A DNA stretch of 64,000 nt from Phycisphaerales bacterium. Lineage in GTDB: Bacteria > Planctomycetota > Phycisphaerae > Phycisphaerales > SM1A02. The first letter of the stretch is position 1; every line of letters starts with the position of its first letter. Made by a program: the position numbers and the translations under genes. This document shows, one piece after another, positions 25,827 through 34,304 of this stretch. The notes under the pieces were generated by a model that did no database searches, was not told the DNA's origin, and saw nothing but the letters and a program-made list of their open reading frames with translations. The stretch spans positions 17,516 through 81,515 of the forward strand of contig SIAR01000007.1 in NCBI GenBank assembly GCA_009691705.1. The letters run 5' to 3'.

Positions 25827-26293
25827 GCGCCAGTCTCCGCGAATCCGATGTTTGCGTAGCCGGCGCGAACCGCCGCGTTGAAGGCATCGACGGCATCCTG
25901 CCACTGGCAGTCGGGGGCGGGCACGACCAACACGGGGTGCGAGCGTTCGAAGAGTCCCTCGCCATCGTGGCGCTGCAGTTGTTCAAGAAGTTTCGCGAGC
26001 TCATCGAACGAAGCTGCGGTGCGCACGATTCCATCGGCACTCAGTTCAAGCGCACAATGATCGCCCGCGCGAACCCCGACTCGCAGTTGCAGTGGAGATT
26101 CTTGTAGAGCCAGTGGATCGGCCGTCACTGCCCGCGCGGGCAGGTCGAGTTGGTAGACCTCTTCGCGCCGTTCGAATCGCACGGTGCAGACGAAGAAGAC
26201 GAGAAGCAAGAAGACGACGTCAATCATCGGCGTCATCGCGAGCGACACCCTTGAGCCCTGAGCCGCGCGGCGGTTGTTCGCAGGCGTTCTCAT
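25823..26293 (-). CDS. ExbD/TolR family biopolymer transport protein (second copy)
   Basis: A 156-residue ExbD/TolR protein. A short cytoplasmic N-terminus is followed by one membrane span (AMTPMIDVVFLLLVFFVCTV) with the conserved Asp that couples to proton flow, then a periplasmic domain (about 50-156). It overlaps the preceding ExbD gene by 4 bases (ATGA) and the following gene by 4 (GTGA). ExbD proteins pair with ExbB to transmit proton-motive force to a TonB-like protein; the VWA protein of this operon is the likely candidate. Confidence 0.85.
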   Translation of the reverse strand: MRTPANNRRAAQGSRVSLAMTPMIDVVFLLLVFFVCTVRFERREEVYQLDLPARAVTADPLALQESPLQLRVGVRAGDHCALELSADGIVRTAASFDELAKLLEQLQRHDGEGLFERSHPVLVVPAPDCQWQDAVDAFNAAVRAGYANIGFAETGA

Positions 26294-26757
26294 GGTCGCG
26301 ATGGGGCGCTCTCGAGCGCGCAGACGCGCACAGTGACTGGTGAGGCGCCGGCACTCGCCGCGGCCCGCGCGATCGCCCGCAAGACTGGCTGTACTTCTTC
26401 GTAGCGCAATGTCCGATCGGCTCGAACGTCGACTGGCAGAGTCCAGTCGCGGGCGATGCGCTGCGCGAGTGCTCCGGCAAGGGCGCTCTCGCCAGCGGCG
26501 TCGGCCGCAAAGCGCTGCCCACCCAACGAGAGCAGTGTGCGCCCACCATCGCTGATGACGTTCACCGCGATGCGCTGACCAAGTTTGATTGGACTCAGCG
26601 CGGCATGGTGTGGCTCTGGCAACGCGACTGGTGGAAGTTGTTCGCCGCTCATGCGGGCGATGAGCACAAAGAAGACGATCAACAAGAATGCAAGATCGAT
26701 TAGCGGCGTGAGATTGGCATCGATCCGAGCGTGCCCGCGCGCGTGCAAGAGGCTCAC
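26290..26757 (-). CDS. ExbD/TolR family biopolymer transport protein (first copy)
   Basis: A 155-residue protein with N-terminus ARGHARIDANLTPLIDLAFL and membrane span LTPLIDLAFLLIVFFVLIA carrying the conserved Asp, then a periplasmic domain with RYEEVQPVLRAIARA near the end. The GTG start at 26757 overlaps the ExbB stop as GTGA; the open frame to 26838 is a shadow of exbB. Sequence similarity to the second ExbD is low outside the membrane span, suggesting a heteromeric pair rather than a recent duplication. Confidence 0.85.
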   Translation of the reverse strand: MSLLHARGHARIDANLTPLIDLAFLLIVFFVLIARMSGEQLPPVALPEPHHAALSPIKLGQRIAVNVISDGGRTLLSLGGQRFAADAAGESALAGALAQRIARDWTLPVDVRADRTLRYEEVQPVLRAIARAAASAGASPVTVRVCALESAPSRP

Positions 26758-27467
26758 TGTTGTGCGCCTAGTGCTGCCGACGCCGCGGTTGCGCGAAGGG
26801 TGATTTCTAGTGCTTCGGCGATGAGTGCGTCGATCCAATTGCGAACCGTTGCATAGGTCAGTAGCGCTGGAATTGCGACCACGAGTCCCCAGAAAGTCGT
26901 GACGAGCGCCGTTCCGATGCCACCCGCGAGCAGGGCGGGGTCGGCCTGCCCGCCGGTCGCAGCAACAGTTTGGAATGCGACAATCATGCCGTACACCGTT
27001 CCGAAGAGTCCGATCATTGGACTGATTTGCGCCAACACGTTGAGAATCTCAATCGTGCGAAAGCGCCGCGCCGCGCACTCTTGCGCAGCCTGTTCGGCGG
27101 CATCGACTGCGCCAGTGCGTCCCAGTGGCAGGGTGTCGAGCGCTGCGACCGCCATGCGCGAGAAGTCGCTGTTGTCGGCGGCGGCAATTGCCCGGGCTTC
27201 GCGGGGCGATCCACTGGTGCAGGCGCGTAGGAATGCCTCTGCAACGGCGTGCGGAATAATGACATGCTTGCGATGCGACAAGAGTGCGTTGGCGATGAGT
27301 CCAACACTCAGAATGCTCATTGCGATCAACAACCAAATCATGATGCTGCCGAGCCACTCGATTTGCTGCGTGCCATCAGGCATCGTGCTGTAGGAGAGAA
27401 AGAAAATCTTTGCGGCTTCAAACGTCGACGGAAGTGTGGTGGCTTGTGTCATGGTGGCTTGTGTCAT
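26754..27467 (-). CDS. ExbB/TolQ/MotA family proton channel protein
   Basis: A 237-residue membrane protein with three spans: about 30-50 (SIMIWLLIAMSILSVGLIAN), about 140-165 (ISPMIGLFGTVYGMIVAFQT) and about 180-205 (GIGTALVTTFWGLVVAIPAL). The conserved ExbB motifs LAQISPMIGLFGTVYGMI and ALVTTFWGLVVAIPA are intact. With the two ExbD proteins it should form a proton-driven motor in the inner membrane. The start is ambiguous: ATGACACAAGCCACC is repeated exactly in tandem, giving two in-frame ATGs at 27467 and 27452. The first lies 4 bases after the VWA stop. Confidence 0.86.
   Translation of the reverse strand: MTQATMTQATTLPSTFEAAKIFFLSYSTMPDGTQQIEWLGSIMIWLLIAMSILSVGLIANALLSHRKHVIIPHAVAEAFLRACTSGSPREARAIAAADNSDFSRMAVAALDTLPLGRTGAVDAAEQAAQECAARRFRTIEILNVLAQISPMIGLFGTVYGMIVAFQTVAATGGQADPALLAGGIGTALVTTFWGLVVAIPALLTYATVRNWIDALIAEALEITLRATAASAALGAQQ
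27438..27467 (-). repeat. 15-bp tandem duplication containing two alternative start codons of exbB
   Basis: Two exact copies of ATGACACAAGCCACC head to tail, encoding MTQAT twice at the very start of the ExbB-like protein. Confidence 0.9.
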
Positions 27468-27471
27468 GGTG

Positions 27472-28737
27472 TCATGGAACCTCGGAAGGAGAAGTGCGGG
27501 AATCATTCGCCGCGCGCAGCACCGACTCGGCGCGCGCTTCAGTTGCGCGCAGACCAAAGGCGCGGGCCCCCTGCATAGCGGCGTGGGCGAGCCGTGCGGC
27601 AGTCTGTGAATCGTGATCGTTGAGCAGAGCGATCTCGGCAGCGCCCACGAGTGCCGACGGGGCTGCGCTGTGGAGCGGTTCGCCAAGTCCAATGCGCAGA
27701 AACTGCGTGCGCGCTTGCGCGGTGTTGCCCGACTTCAAGAGCGCCGCAGCCGCAGTGAGGCGAAGCATCGTGTCATCAGCGGCAGCATCGGCCGCATCGT
27801 GCGATCCACGAATATCAGCCATTCGGCCTATAAACCGATAGGAATTAGCGCCTCCGTGAATGCGCGCGATCTCTGCGAGCGCGCCCATAGGTTCTTGTTG
27901 CAGCAGGTGAATGCAGGCGATTTGTACTGAACGGCGCTTCGTCAATCCATCCACGGGATTGAGCGACTCGAATTCGGCGAGCAGTGCGTCGCGATCTGTT
28001 GGTTGATCGGCCGCGCCCAACAGTCCAGTGCTCACAATCACAATCGTGTCTGGCGTGAGCGCCAATGCGACCCGCATCGCCTTGAGCAGTGTGCTGTCGC
28101 CGCCAGGAACGATCTCGTCGAGCATCCAATTCTTGACCTCGAGAAGTCCATGTTGCCCGAGGGTTGGACCAGCGCGCCGCAGTGCTTGAGGTGGGGCAAT
28201 GAATGCTTCGCCGCGCTGAAAGACGACGACTGCAAACTGTTGCTCTTCATTGAGCCGTGCGATCGCATCCACGATCTCTTGCGCTGCAGTGCGGTAAGCG
28301 CCGATCATCGATCCCGATGCATCGAGCAAGAACACGATGCGGTGGGCGACATCTCTGCGAACTCCGGCGATGGTCAAGACGCTGCGTGGCAGATCAGCGG
28401 TACGGATTGGTCGGTCGAGCCGTCCCGTCAATTCTGCGCAGTCGCTCTGTGACTTCGCCCGCATTCTGGTCGACGTGGCGCGCGCGTGAGTGATCGCCAG
28501 GGCAGTCGTTGCGCGCGGTTCAGCGGCACTGCTCGAAGCAGGCGCAGCAGGTGCAGCGGCGAGCACGGGTTCCTTTGGCGGGGATTCAAATACGAACGTG
28601 GCGCCATCGAGCAGCGGCGAATCGTCTTGCGATTGCCATGGCTGAAGCGCGACGATGCCAACGGTGAGTAATAGAACTGCCAGACAGCCATGGATCGCCG
28701 CAGAAACCAGCCACGGGATTATCCTCCCCATGCGCAT
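27472..28737 (-). CDS. VWA-domain protein with TonB-like N-terminal membrane anchor
   Basis: A 421-residue protein. The N-terminal span (RIIPWLVSAAIHGCLAVLLL) contains Ser12 and His16 in the SxxxH spacing that TonB uses to engage ExbB/ExbD. A Pro/Ala-rich periplasmic linker (about 40-100) resembles the TonB linker. A von Willebrand factor A domain follows (about 130-300) with DASGSM (139-144) and a GGDSTLLKAM loop; the usual TDG motif is replaced by STGLLG, so metal binding may be altered. The C-terminal part (about 310-421) is helical. Function is unknown; context with exbB-exbD-exbD suggests a proton-powered binding or adhesion device. Confidence 0.78.
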   Translation of the reverse strand: MRMGRIIPWLVSAAIHGCLAVLLLTVGIVALQPWQSQDDSPLLDGATFVFESPPKEPVLAAAPAAPASSSAAEPRATTALAITHARATSTRMRAKSQSDCAELTGRLDRPIRTADLPRSVLTIAGVRRDVAHRIVFLLDASGSMIGAYRTAAQEIVDAIARLNEEQQFAVVVFQRGEAFIAPPQALRRAGPTLGQHGLLEVKNWMLDEIVPGGDSTLLKAMRVALALTPDTIVIVSTGLLGAADQPTDRDALLAEFESLNPVDGLTKRRSVQIACIHLLQQEPMGALAEIARIHGGANSYRFIGRMADIRGSHDAADAAADDTMLRLTAAAALLKSGNTAQARTQFLRIGLGEPLHSAAPSALVGAAEIALLNDHDSQTAARLAHAAMQGARAFGLRATEARAESVLRAANDSRTSPSEVP

Positions 28738-28740
28738 GTC

Positions 28741-29376
28741 TTACATCGGCTCCCTGTTTTTCGAATTACCCTTTGAACTCGCCTTGTCCCCCGCCCCACG
28801 CGATTGCTTGGATTGTGGTCCCAATCCGCCATCGACGCTGAGAGTTCCCCCTCCGACGAGCACCACATTCACCGCGAGCGCAAAGAGACCAATCTGCGTG
28901 AAAACGCGCTGATAGTCGCTCGGCGGCATCGTCCACCATCCAGTCACTTTGAGCTCGGGCAAGCTTGTCATCACGAAAGCGCCCACCATCACCGCCGCCA
29001 GCGAGAGTGCGCTCAGTCGGGCGAATGCGCCAACGAGTAGCAGAAGCGATCCGCCAAGTTGGGAGAGAGCAACCAGCCATGCCGCAAGCGCTGGATAGGG
29101 AAATCTGGCATCGTTTGAGGCGAGCGCGATGGTGTATAGCGTGCGCGCGTGCAAGGGAACTGATGGTGGCGGCGGTGCGACTGTCTCGGTCGATGTGGCT
29201 GAAAAACCAGTCGATTGGATCGTCGCCCAATCCATCCCAGCAGCAGTGACGCCGATGGCGGCGAGCTGTTTTGTCTGCGCCAGAGAAAAGTCGGTCTCTG
29301 AAAATGTCTGTGCCCACCCGATGGGAAGGAAGGCTGCACACAGAATGACCCGTGCCATGAGCGGCACAAACTTCAT
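28741..29376 (-). CDS. DoxX-like membrane protein
   Basis: A 211-residue protein with about four membrane spans. The first, near 1-20, is KFVPLMARVILCAAFLPIGW; later spans include LAAWLVALSQLGGSLLLLVG, LSALSLAAVMVGAFVMT and FALAVNVVLVGGGTLSVDG. It resembles the DoxX family. The insert between spans 1 and 2 (about 25-75) is longer than usual and Thr/Pro-rich. A charged Ser/Lys tail ends the protein. ATG 29376 fits the membrane span better than the one at 29400. The stop is 3 bases before the VWA start, so it is the probable first gene of the ExbB/ExbD operon. Confidence 0.68.
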   Translation of the reverse strand: MKFVPLMARVILCAAFLPIGWAQTFSETDFSLAQTKQLAAIGVTAAGMDWATIQSTGFSATSTETVAPPPPSVPLHARTLYTIALASNDARFPYPALAAWLVALSQLGGSLLLLVGAFARLSALSLAAVMVGAFVMTSLPELKVTGWWTMPPSDYQRVFTQIGLFALAVNVVLVGGGTLSVDGGLGPQSKQSRGAGDKASSKGNSKNREPM

Positions 29377-29428
29377 CGCGCAGGTTTGGCTCAGCGTCAT
29401 TGGCTAACATCCTACGAAGTGTTCACGT

Positions 29429-29509
29429 GCGGGCGTGGCGAAATGGCAGACGCGCTGGATTTAGGTTCCAGTGGGGAAACCCGTGCAGGTTCAAGTCCTG
29501 TCGCCCGTA
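29429..29509 (+). tRNA. tRNA-Leu (anticodon TAG)
   Basis: A class II tRNA: acceptor stem GCGGGCG/CGCCCGT, D arm beginning TGGCGAAATGGC, anticodon stem CTGGA/TCCAG with loop TTTAGGT giving anticodon TAG, long variable arm (TGGGGAAACCCGT), T arm GCAGG-TTCAAGT-CCTGT. The CCA end is not encoded. The DAHP synthase start codon lies only 24 bases further on. Confidence 0.93.
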
Positions 29510-29533
29510 TTGATCGCGGCTAGTCTGCGAGCG

Positions 29534-30886
29534 ATGCAACCTTGGACGGCTGATTCTTGGCGGTCACGACCCGCGCGCCAACAACCGGCGTGGCCCGACG
29601 ATAGACAACTCAACGCGGTGCTTGGCGAAATCGGCGCGTTGCCTCCGCTGGTGACGAGCGGCGAGATCACTGAACTAAAGAGTCAACTTGCTGCGGCAGC
29701 TTCTGGGGAGCGTTTTCTGCTGCACGGTGGAGATTGCGCCGAGAGCTTTGCGGGATGCAGGTCATCTCCAATCACGAATCAACTCAAGATTTTGCTGCAA
29801 ATGAGCCTCGTCTTAACCCACGCCTCGCGTAAGCGAGTCATCCGCATCGGACGATTTGCTGGGCAGTACGCCAAGCCGCGCTCGGTTGAACTTGAGACGC
29901 AGGGGCGAGTTTCGCTTCCGGTCTACCGTGGCGACAACATCAATCGGCCAGAGTTCTCGCTCGCGGCGCGCACGCCAAATCCGCAACTCTTGTTGCGCGG
30001 ATACGAGCGATCGGCGTTGACGCTGAACTTCATTCGTGCGCTCGTCGATGGAGGCTTCGCCGACTTGCACCATCCAGAACAGTGGAATCTCGATTGGGTC
30101 GTGCATTCGCCACTCGCCGCTGAGTACAAGCGCATAGTTGATGCGATCGGGCAGGGGCTTCAATTCATGGAGACGCTGGCGGGTGTGCGCGTGCACCAAA
30201 TGCAGCGCGTTGATTTCTTCACCAGCCATGAGTGCCTCGTGCTCGATCTCGAACAGGCCCAGACTCGGCAAGTTCCTCGGCGCAGTGGCTGGTGGAATCT
30301 TTCGACGCACTTTCCATGGCTCGGCGCGCGCACGGGTGCGCTCGAGGATGCGCACGTCGAATATCTGCGCGGCATTGAGAATCCCATCGGCATCAAAGTC
30401 AACGCAGATCGCACTGCCGCCGAACTCATTGCGCTGTGCGCGCGGCTCAATCCTTCGCGCGAAGCAGGGCGAATCGTGCTGATTCACAGGATGGGTGCGC
30501 ACCAGATCGCCGCGGCACTTCCCCCGCTGGTCGAGGCGATTGCGCATGCGAAGATTCCAGTGCTATGGGTGTGCGATCCAATGCATGGAAACACCGAATT
30601 GGTGCTGGTGAAGACGGCAACATTGGCAGCGGTCGCCGTCAAGACGCGCAAGTTTGCCCACATTCTTGCCGAACTTGAACAAGCGTTTGAGATTCACGCC
30701 GCGGCGGGCACAGTTCTGGGTGGAGTGCATTTCGAGTTGACTGGTGAAAATGTCACAGAGTGCATGGGAGGGGCGCGTGGATTGGTTGAGTCTGATCTGG
30801 CGCGCGCCTATCACTCGTCGCTTGATCCGCGATTGAATTACGAACAGGCCCTCGAAATGGCACTGCTCGTGGCGCGACGGGTGTAG
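29534..30886 (+). CDS. 3-deoxy-7-phosphoheptulonate synthase, class II (plant type)
   Basis: A 450-residue class II DAHP synthase, first enzyme of the shikimate pathway, joining phosphoenolpyruvate and erythrose 4-phosphate. Family motifs are WTADSWRSRPARQQPAWPD, LLHGGDCAESFAGC, KRVIRIGRFAGQYAKPRS, the GDNIN loop, HFPWLGARTG, and the metal/substrate segments WVCDPMHGNTE and GGVHFELTGENVTECMGGA. The metal-ligand Cys (in GGDCAESF), His and Glu are present. I chose ATG 29534, which gives family length; the open frame from 29471 runs through the tRNA. It is unrelated in fold detail to KdsA, which makes Kdo-8-P, also in this window. Confidence 0.93.
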   Translation: MQPWTADSWRSRPARQQPAWPDDRQLNAVLGEIGALPPLVTSGEITELKSQLAAAASGERFLLHGGDCAESFAGCRSSPITNQLKILLQMSLVLTHASRKRVIRIGRFAGQYAKPRSVELETQGRVSLPVYRGDNINRPEFSLAARTPNPQLLLRGYERSALTLNFIRALVDGGFADLHHPEQWNLDWVVHSPLAAEYKRIVDAIGQGLQFMETLAGVRVHQMQRVDFFTSHECLVLDLEQAQTRQVPRRSGWWNLSTHFPWLGARTGALEDAHVEYLRGIENPIGIKVNADRTAAELIALCARLNPSREAGRIVLIHRMGAHQIAAALPPLVEAIAHAKIPVLWVCDPMHGNTELVLVKTATLAAVAVKTRKFAHILAELEQAFEIHAAAGTVLGGVHFELTGENVTECMGGARGLVESDLARAYHSSLDPRLNYEQALEMALLVARRV

Positions 30887-30948
30887 CGCGTTTGCGCGCG
30901 CATCTTTTCTATATCCTCACCTCTTCGCTCCCCACGCCGATCATTCCC

Positions 30949-32298
30949 ATGTCGATATCGCCCAACACACGCCGCCGCACTGTTCTGACCGGAGTTGGAC
31001 CAGTGACTGGATTTGGTCTGGGTATGGATCCACTCTGGCAGGGACTCTGTGCAGGAAAGTCGGCGATCCGTCCAATCACAGCATTCGACCCATCGGGATT
31101 CATCACGACGGTCGCAGCGACGATCTCGCCTGAGCAACTCGACATTCGCACCATCGTGCCAAAGAACTATCGAAAGGCGACCAAAGTGATGGCGCGCGAC
31201 ATCGAGATCGCAGTCGCGGCCGCGGCTGCCGCCGTGAACGCAGCTGGATTGACCACACGCGGAACGGCCGATGGGGTCGCTCCCACCATCGTTCCAGAGC
31301 GCGTTGGATGTCACATTGGCGCGGGTCTGATCCCAGCCGATTCTGACGAACTTGCCAGCGCAATGTTGACCTGTCGAACTGCCGATGGCGGATTCGATCC
31401 TGGCGAGTGGGGACGCACGGGCATGAACAACCTCACGCCACTCTGGCTGTTGAAGTATCTGCCCAACATGCTCGCCTGTCACGTGACAATCATCCACGAT
31501 TGTCAGGGACCATCGAACACAATCACTTGCGCCGAAGTCTCGGGGGCGCTCTCAATTGGCGAGTCGATGCGCGTGATTCGTCGCGGTGACGCTGAGGCAT
31601 GCCTCTCAGGCGGCGCCGAGAGCAAAGTCAATTACATGGGCTTGCTGCGCCAGACTTTCGCAAATCGGCTCGCCGCTGTTGCCACTGGCGGCGATGGAAT
31701 TGCGGCAGTGCGTCCCTTCGACCCCAGCGCAACTGGAACCGTGCTCGGTGAAGGTGGGGGGATCCTTATCACAGAAGCATTCGAAAGCGCGCAGGGTCGT
31801 GGTGCGCAAGCGCTCGCAGAACTCACTGGATTCGCCGCCCGGCAGTGCTCCTGCATCGACACGGTGGGTGTCGACCTCTGTGATGCAGCGCAAGACATCG
31901 CCTCGGCGATCGAAGGTGCACTGCACGATGCGAAGACTCCCGCGAGTGAGATTGACGCAATTGTGCCGCTGGGTAGTGGGATTCCCAACGTCGACCGAGC
32001 TGAGGCCGAGGCACTGCGCAGCATTTTCGGCGCGCGATTGCTGCAGATTCCCCTCATTACTCTGGCGCCGCAAGTTGGAATCTGCGGCGCAGGGGCGAGT
32101 GCCATCGCCGCGTGCGTCGCCGCCCAATCTGTCGCACTGCAGATGCTTCCAGCGCGACTCTCGACTGCGGGATCGGCCGCGCTCGGAGTTAACGCCGATG
32201 CCCGCGTGGCGGGCGCTGCCACACTTCGAAATGTGCTCGTGACATCGACTGGCATGGGCGGTCAGAGCGCCGCGCTTGTTCTGCGGAGACTCGCATGA
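30949..32298 (+). CDS. Catalytically degenerate beta-ketoacyl synthase (KS-beta / chain-length-factor-like)
   Basis: A 449-residue protein with the ketosynthase fold pattern (TVLTGVGPVTGFGLGMDPLW, GDAEACLSGGAES, LGEGGGILITEAFE). Aligned without gaps to the downstream active enzyme, the three catalytic residues are all changed: the nucleophilic Cys is Glu196 (ITCAEVSGALSIG), the first His is Leu341 (IVPLGSG instead of SAHGTG) and the second His is Ile378 (QVGICGAG instead of MLGHLIA). This is the state of KS-beta subunits of type II polyketide synthases, which shape chain length. Its stop overlaps the next gene by 4 bases (ATGA). Start MSISPNT at 30949 was chosen by family length. Confidence 0.82.
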   Translation: MSISPNTRRRTVLTGVGPVTGFGLGMDPLWQGLCAGKSAIRPITAFDPSGFITTVAATISPEQLDIRTIVPKNYRKATKVMARDIEIAVAAAAAAVNAAGLTTRGTADGVAPTIVPERVGCHIGAGLIPADSDELASAMLTCRTADGGFDPGEWGRTGMNNLTPLWLLKYLPNMLACHVTIIHDCQGPSNTITCAEVSGALSIGESMRVIRRGDAEACLSGGAESKVNYMGLLRQTFANRLAAVATGGDGIAAVRPFDPSATGTVLGEGGGILITEAFESAQGRGAQALAELTGFAARQCSCIDTVGVDLCDAAQDIASAIEGALHDAKTPASEIDAIVPLGSGIPNVDRAEAEALRSIFGARLLQIPLITLAPQVGICGAGASAIAACVAAQSVALQMLPARLSTAGSAALGVNADARVAGAATLRNVLVTSTGMGGQSAALVLRRLA

Positions 32299-33635
32299 GC
32301 GCCCGAAACGATCGATCGCCGAGTGAACGCGTTGTTGTCAGCGGCATGGGATGGGTCACCCCGCTCGGGCACGATCTCGAAACGGTGTGGAGCGCGCTGA
32401 TGCGCGGCGCTTCTGGGATGGCTCCAATCACCCGCTTCGATGCGCGCACCTTTCCAACCAACTTTGCGTCAGAGGTAAAGAACTTCGATGTGAATCCGCT
32501 CTTGAAAGATCCTGCGGTTCATGCCACTGCCGGAATCAACTCGCGTTTCGCTCTGGGCGCAGCAGCACAAGCGTGGAAGCAAGCGGGTCTCGATGTGAAG
32601 CCCGCCCGCAATATGCGGCGGGTCGGCATTTACCTCGGCGCGGGCGAAGGAGTCATCGATACTCCCAACTATCTCGCCGCAAATCTCAAAGCATGGGATG
32701 CCGCAACTGGCAAGACCGACGGAGCAAAGTGGGCAGAGCTCGGTCATCGGCTGATGCAGGCATCTCGTGAAATCGAGCAAGAACCCAACATGCCGCTCGC
32801 CCACATCGCGCGCGAGTTTGGCGCGCGCGGTCCCGCATACAACTGTTTGACTGCCTGCGCGGCAAGCACGCAAGCACTCGGAGAGGCGACGAGCATCCTG
32901 CGCGGAGGCGAAGCCGATGTCATGATCGCTGGCGGTGCCCACACAATGATTCACGTGCTCGGAGTCACTGGATTCAACCGTCTCACAGCGCTGAGCACCA
33001 GCAAGGGCGATCCGACCAAAGCGAGTTGTCCGTTCGATCTTGGACGCGGCGGATTTGTCATGGGAGAAGGAGCGGGGATGGTCATCCTCGAAACTCTCGA
33101 GCACGCCCTTGCCCGCGGCGCAAAGCCTCTGGCAGAGCTGATTGGGTTTGGATCGAGCGCCGACTCCTATCGCATCACCGACATCGAACCCACTGGGCGG
33201 GGGGCTGCCGCCGCGATGTTGCAAGCGCTGGCGCAGGCTGGCATCGACGCGCGCGGACGCCGCGGCGATGGTCGGCCGCTCGTCGATTACATCTCGGCGC
33301 ACGGAACTGGTACGAAAGAAAACGACTCGATCGAGACGCTGGCGGTGAAGCGCGTCTTTGGAGAACTCGCCAAAGAGATTCCAATGAGTTCAGTCAAGAG
33401 CATGCTTGGACATCTCATTGCTGCAGCAGGCGCGGTCGAGTTCATCACCTGCGTCATGGCCATTCACCGTGGGATGCTTCCCCCCACGATCAACTACACG
33501 ACGCCCGATCCAGAGTGTGATCTGGACTACGTGGCGAACACCCCGCGGGCCGCTAAGGTGCAGACTTGCCTTTCGAATTCCTTCGGATTTGGCGGGCAAA
33601 ACGACACAGTGTGCGTGACGGCATTCGAGTCGTGA
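32295..33635 (+). CDS. Beta-ketoacyl-ACP synthase, FabF-like (active subunit)
   Basis: A 446-residue condensing enzyme with the full triad: Cys188 in NCLTACAAS, His336 in SAHGTGTKEND and His373 in SVKSMLGHLIAAAGA. It elongates acyl chains from malonyl-ACP. The overlap with the degenerate ketosynthase upstream suggests the two form a heterodimer. Whether the pair makes an ordinary fatty acid, a polyene or a polyketide cannot be told, because no ACP, ketoreductase or cyclase is adjacent. Its stop overlaps the following gene by 4 bases (GTGA). Confidence 0.9.
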   Translation: MSARNDRSPSERVVVSGMGWVTPLGHDLETVWSALMRGASGMAPITRFDARTFPTNFASEVKNFDVNPLLKDPAVHATAGINSRFALGAAAQAWKQAGLDVKPARNMRRVGIYLGAGEGVIDTPNYLAANLKAWDAATGKTDGAKWAELGHRLMQASREIEQEPNMPLAHIAREFGARGPAYNCLTACAASTQALGEATSILRGGEADVMIAGGAHTMIHVLGVTGFNRLTALSTSKGDPTKASCPFDLGRGGFVMGEGAGMVILETLEHALARGAKPLAELIGFGSSADSYRITDIEPTGRGAAAAMLQALAQAGIDARGRRGDGRPLVDYISAHGTGTKENDSIETLAVKRVFGELAKEIPMSSVKSMLGHLIAAAGAVEFITCVMAIHRGMLPPTINYTTPDPECDLDYVANTPRAAKVQTCLSNSFGFGGQNDTVCVTAFES

Positions 33636-34270
33636 GCGCACGCCCATCGCGCATCGCGGCGGTGTTGAAAATTTGTGCTTACTCACTGGCATTGTGCGTC
33701 GCGCTCGCCGCCGTCGCATTCGTCGCCTCGAACCGCGCGCCGTCGTGGTGGGTAGATCCAGTTGTGCTCGCGGACTGCGCGCAGAGCGAATCGACGGGGC
33801 GCGAACTCGAACAGCAACTCGCTGCGACGATTAGCAAGATTCGACCGGCTGGAGAATCGTGGGCGATACGCATTCGCGATGAGGACATCAACGCGTGGAT
33901 CGCGGCGCGACTTCCGCAGTGGAAGGAGCACGATCCACTGCTTGCGTGGCCAGTCGCGGGGGCGGCGACACAGATTCGCTTCAACGAGCAATCGGCAACG
34001 ATCGCCATTGCAATGGAAGGCCGAGTGTGGAGCGGCTCGTGTGCGATCACTGTTGTTCCAGGAGCGATCGCAATCGTGCCAGAGGCTGGGGCAATCGGTC
34101 TGCTGCCCATCCCAGGAGGTGCTGCGCTCGCACTGCGATGGCTCGAGGGGGAGGGCGCAAAGACCTTGCGATTGCCGCGAACTTTCAATCTCGGTGATGG
34201 ACGGCAGGTCGAAGTACTGCACATCGATTTGCATCAGGGCACGATCGAAATTGAGTGCGCGACGCACTGA
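33632..34270 (+). CDS. Hypothetical protein with N-terminal membrane anchor
   Basis: A 212-residue protein of unknown function. GTG at 33632 overlaps the ketosynthase stop (GTGA). One membrane span (about 9-32, KICAYSLALCVALAAVAFVA) leads to a periplasmic domain with WAIRIRDEDINAWIAARLPQ, then repeated beta-strands (AIAMEGRVWSGSCAITVVPG). This general layout, a DEDINAWL-like helix followed by beta-strands, recalls LolA/YceB-like lipid-binding or LptC-like folds, but I cannot assign it. Coupling with the ketosynthase pair hints at handling a lipid-like product; that is speculative. Confidence 0.65.
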   Translation: MSARPSRIAAVLKICAYSLALCVALAAVAFVASNRAPSWWVDPVVLADCAQSESTGRELEQQLAATISKIRPAGESWAIRIRDEDINAWIAARLPQWKEHDPLLAWPVAGAATQIRFNEQSATIAIAMEGRVWSGSCAITVVPGAIAIVPEAGAIGLLPIPGGAALALRWLEGEGAKTLRLPRTFNLGDGRQVEVLHIDLHQGTIEIECATH

Positions 34271-34304
34271 TTGCGGCGATGGCTCTCGCTAGGATGTCCC
34301 GCCA

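Noticed and set aside
24426..25859. A 477-codon plus-strand open frame
   Set aside because: It runs antisense to the large exported protein of the ExbB/ExbD operon. Its product is rich in Arg, Cys and His with no domain pattern, and the minus-strand frame has a signal peptide and operon overlap.
32469..33302. A 277-codon minus-strand frame inside the FabF-like gene
   Set aside because: Antisense to an intact, active ketosynthase; no motif of its own.
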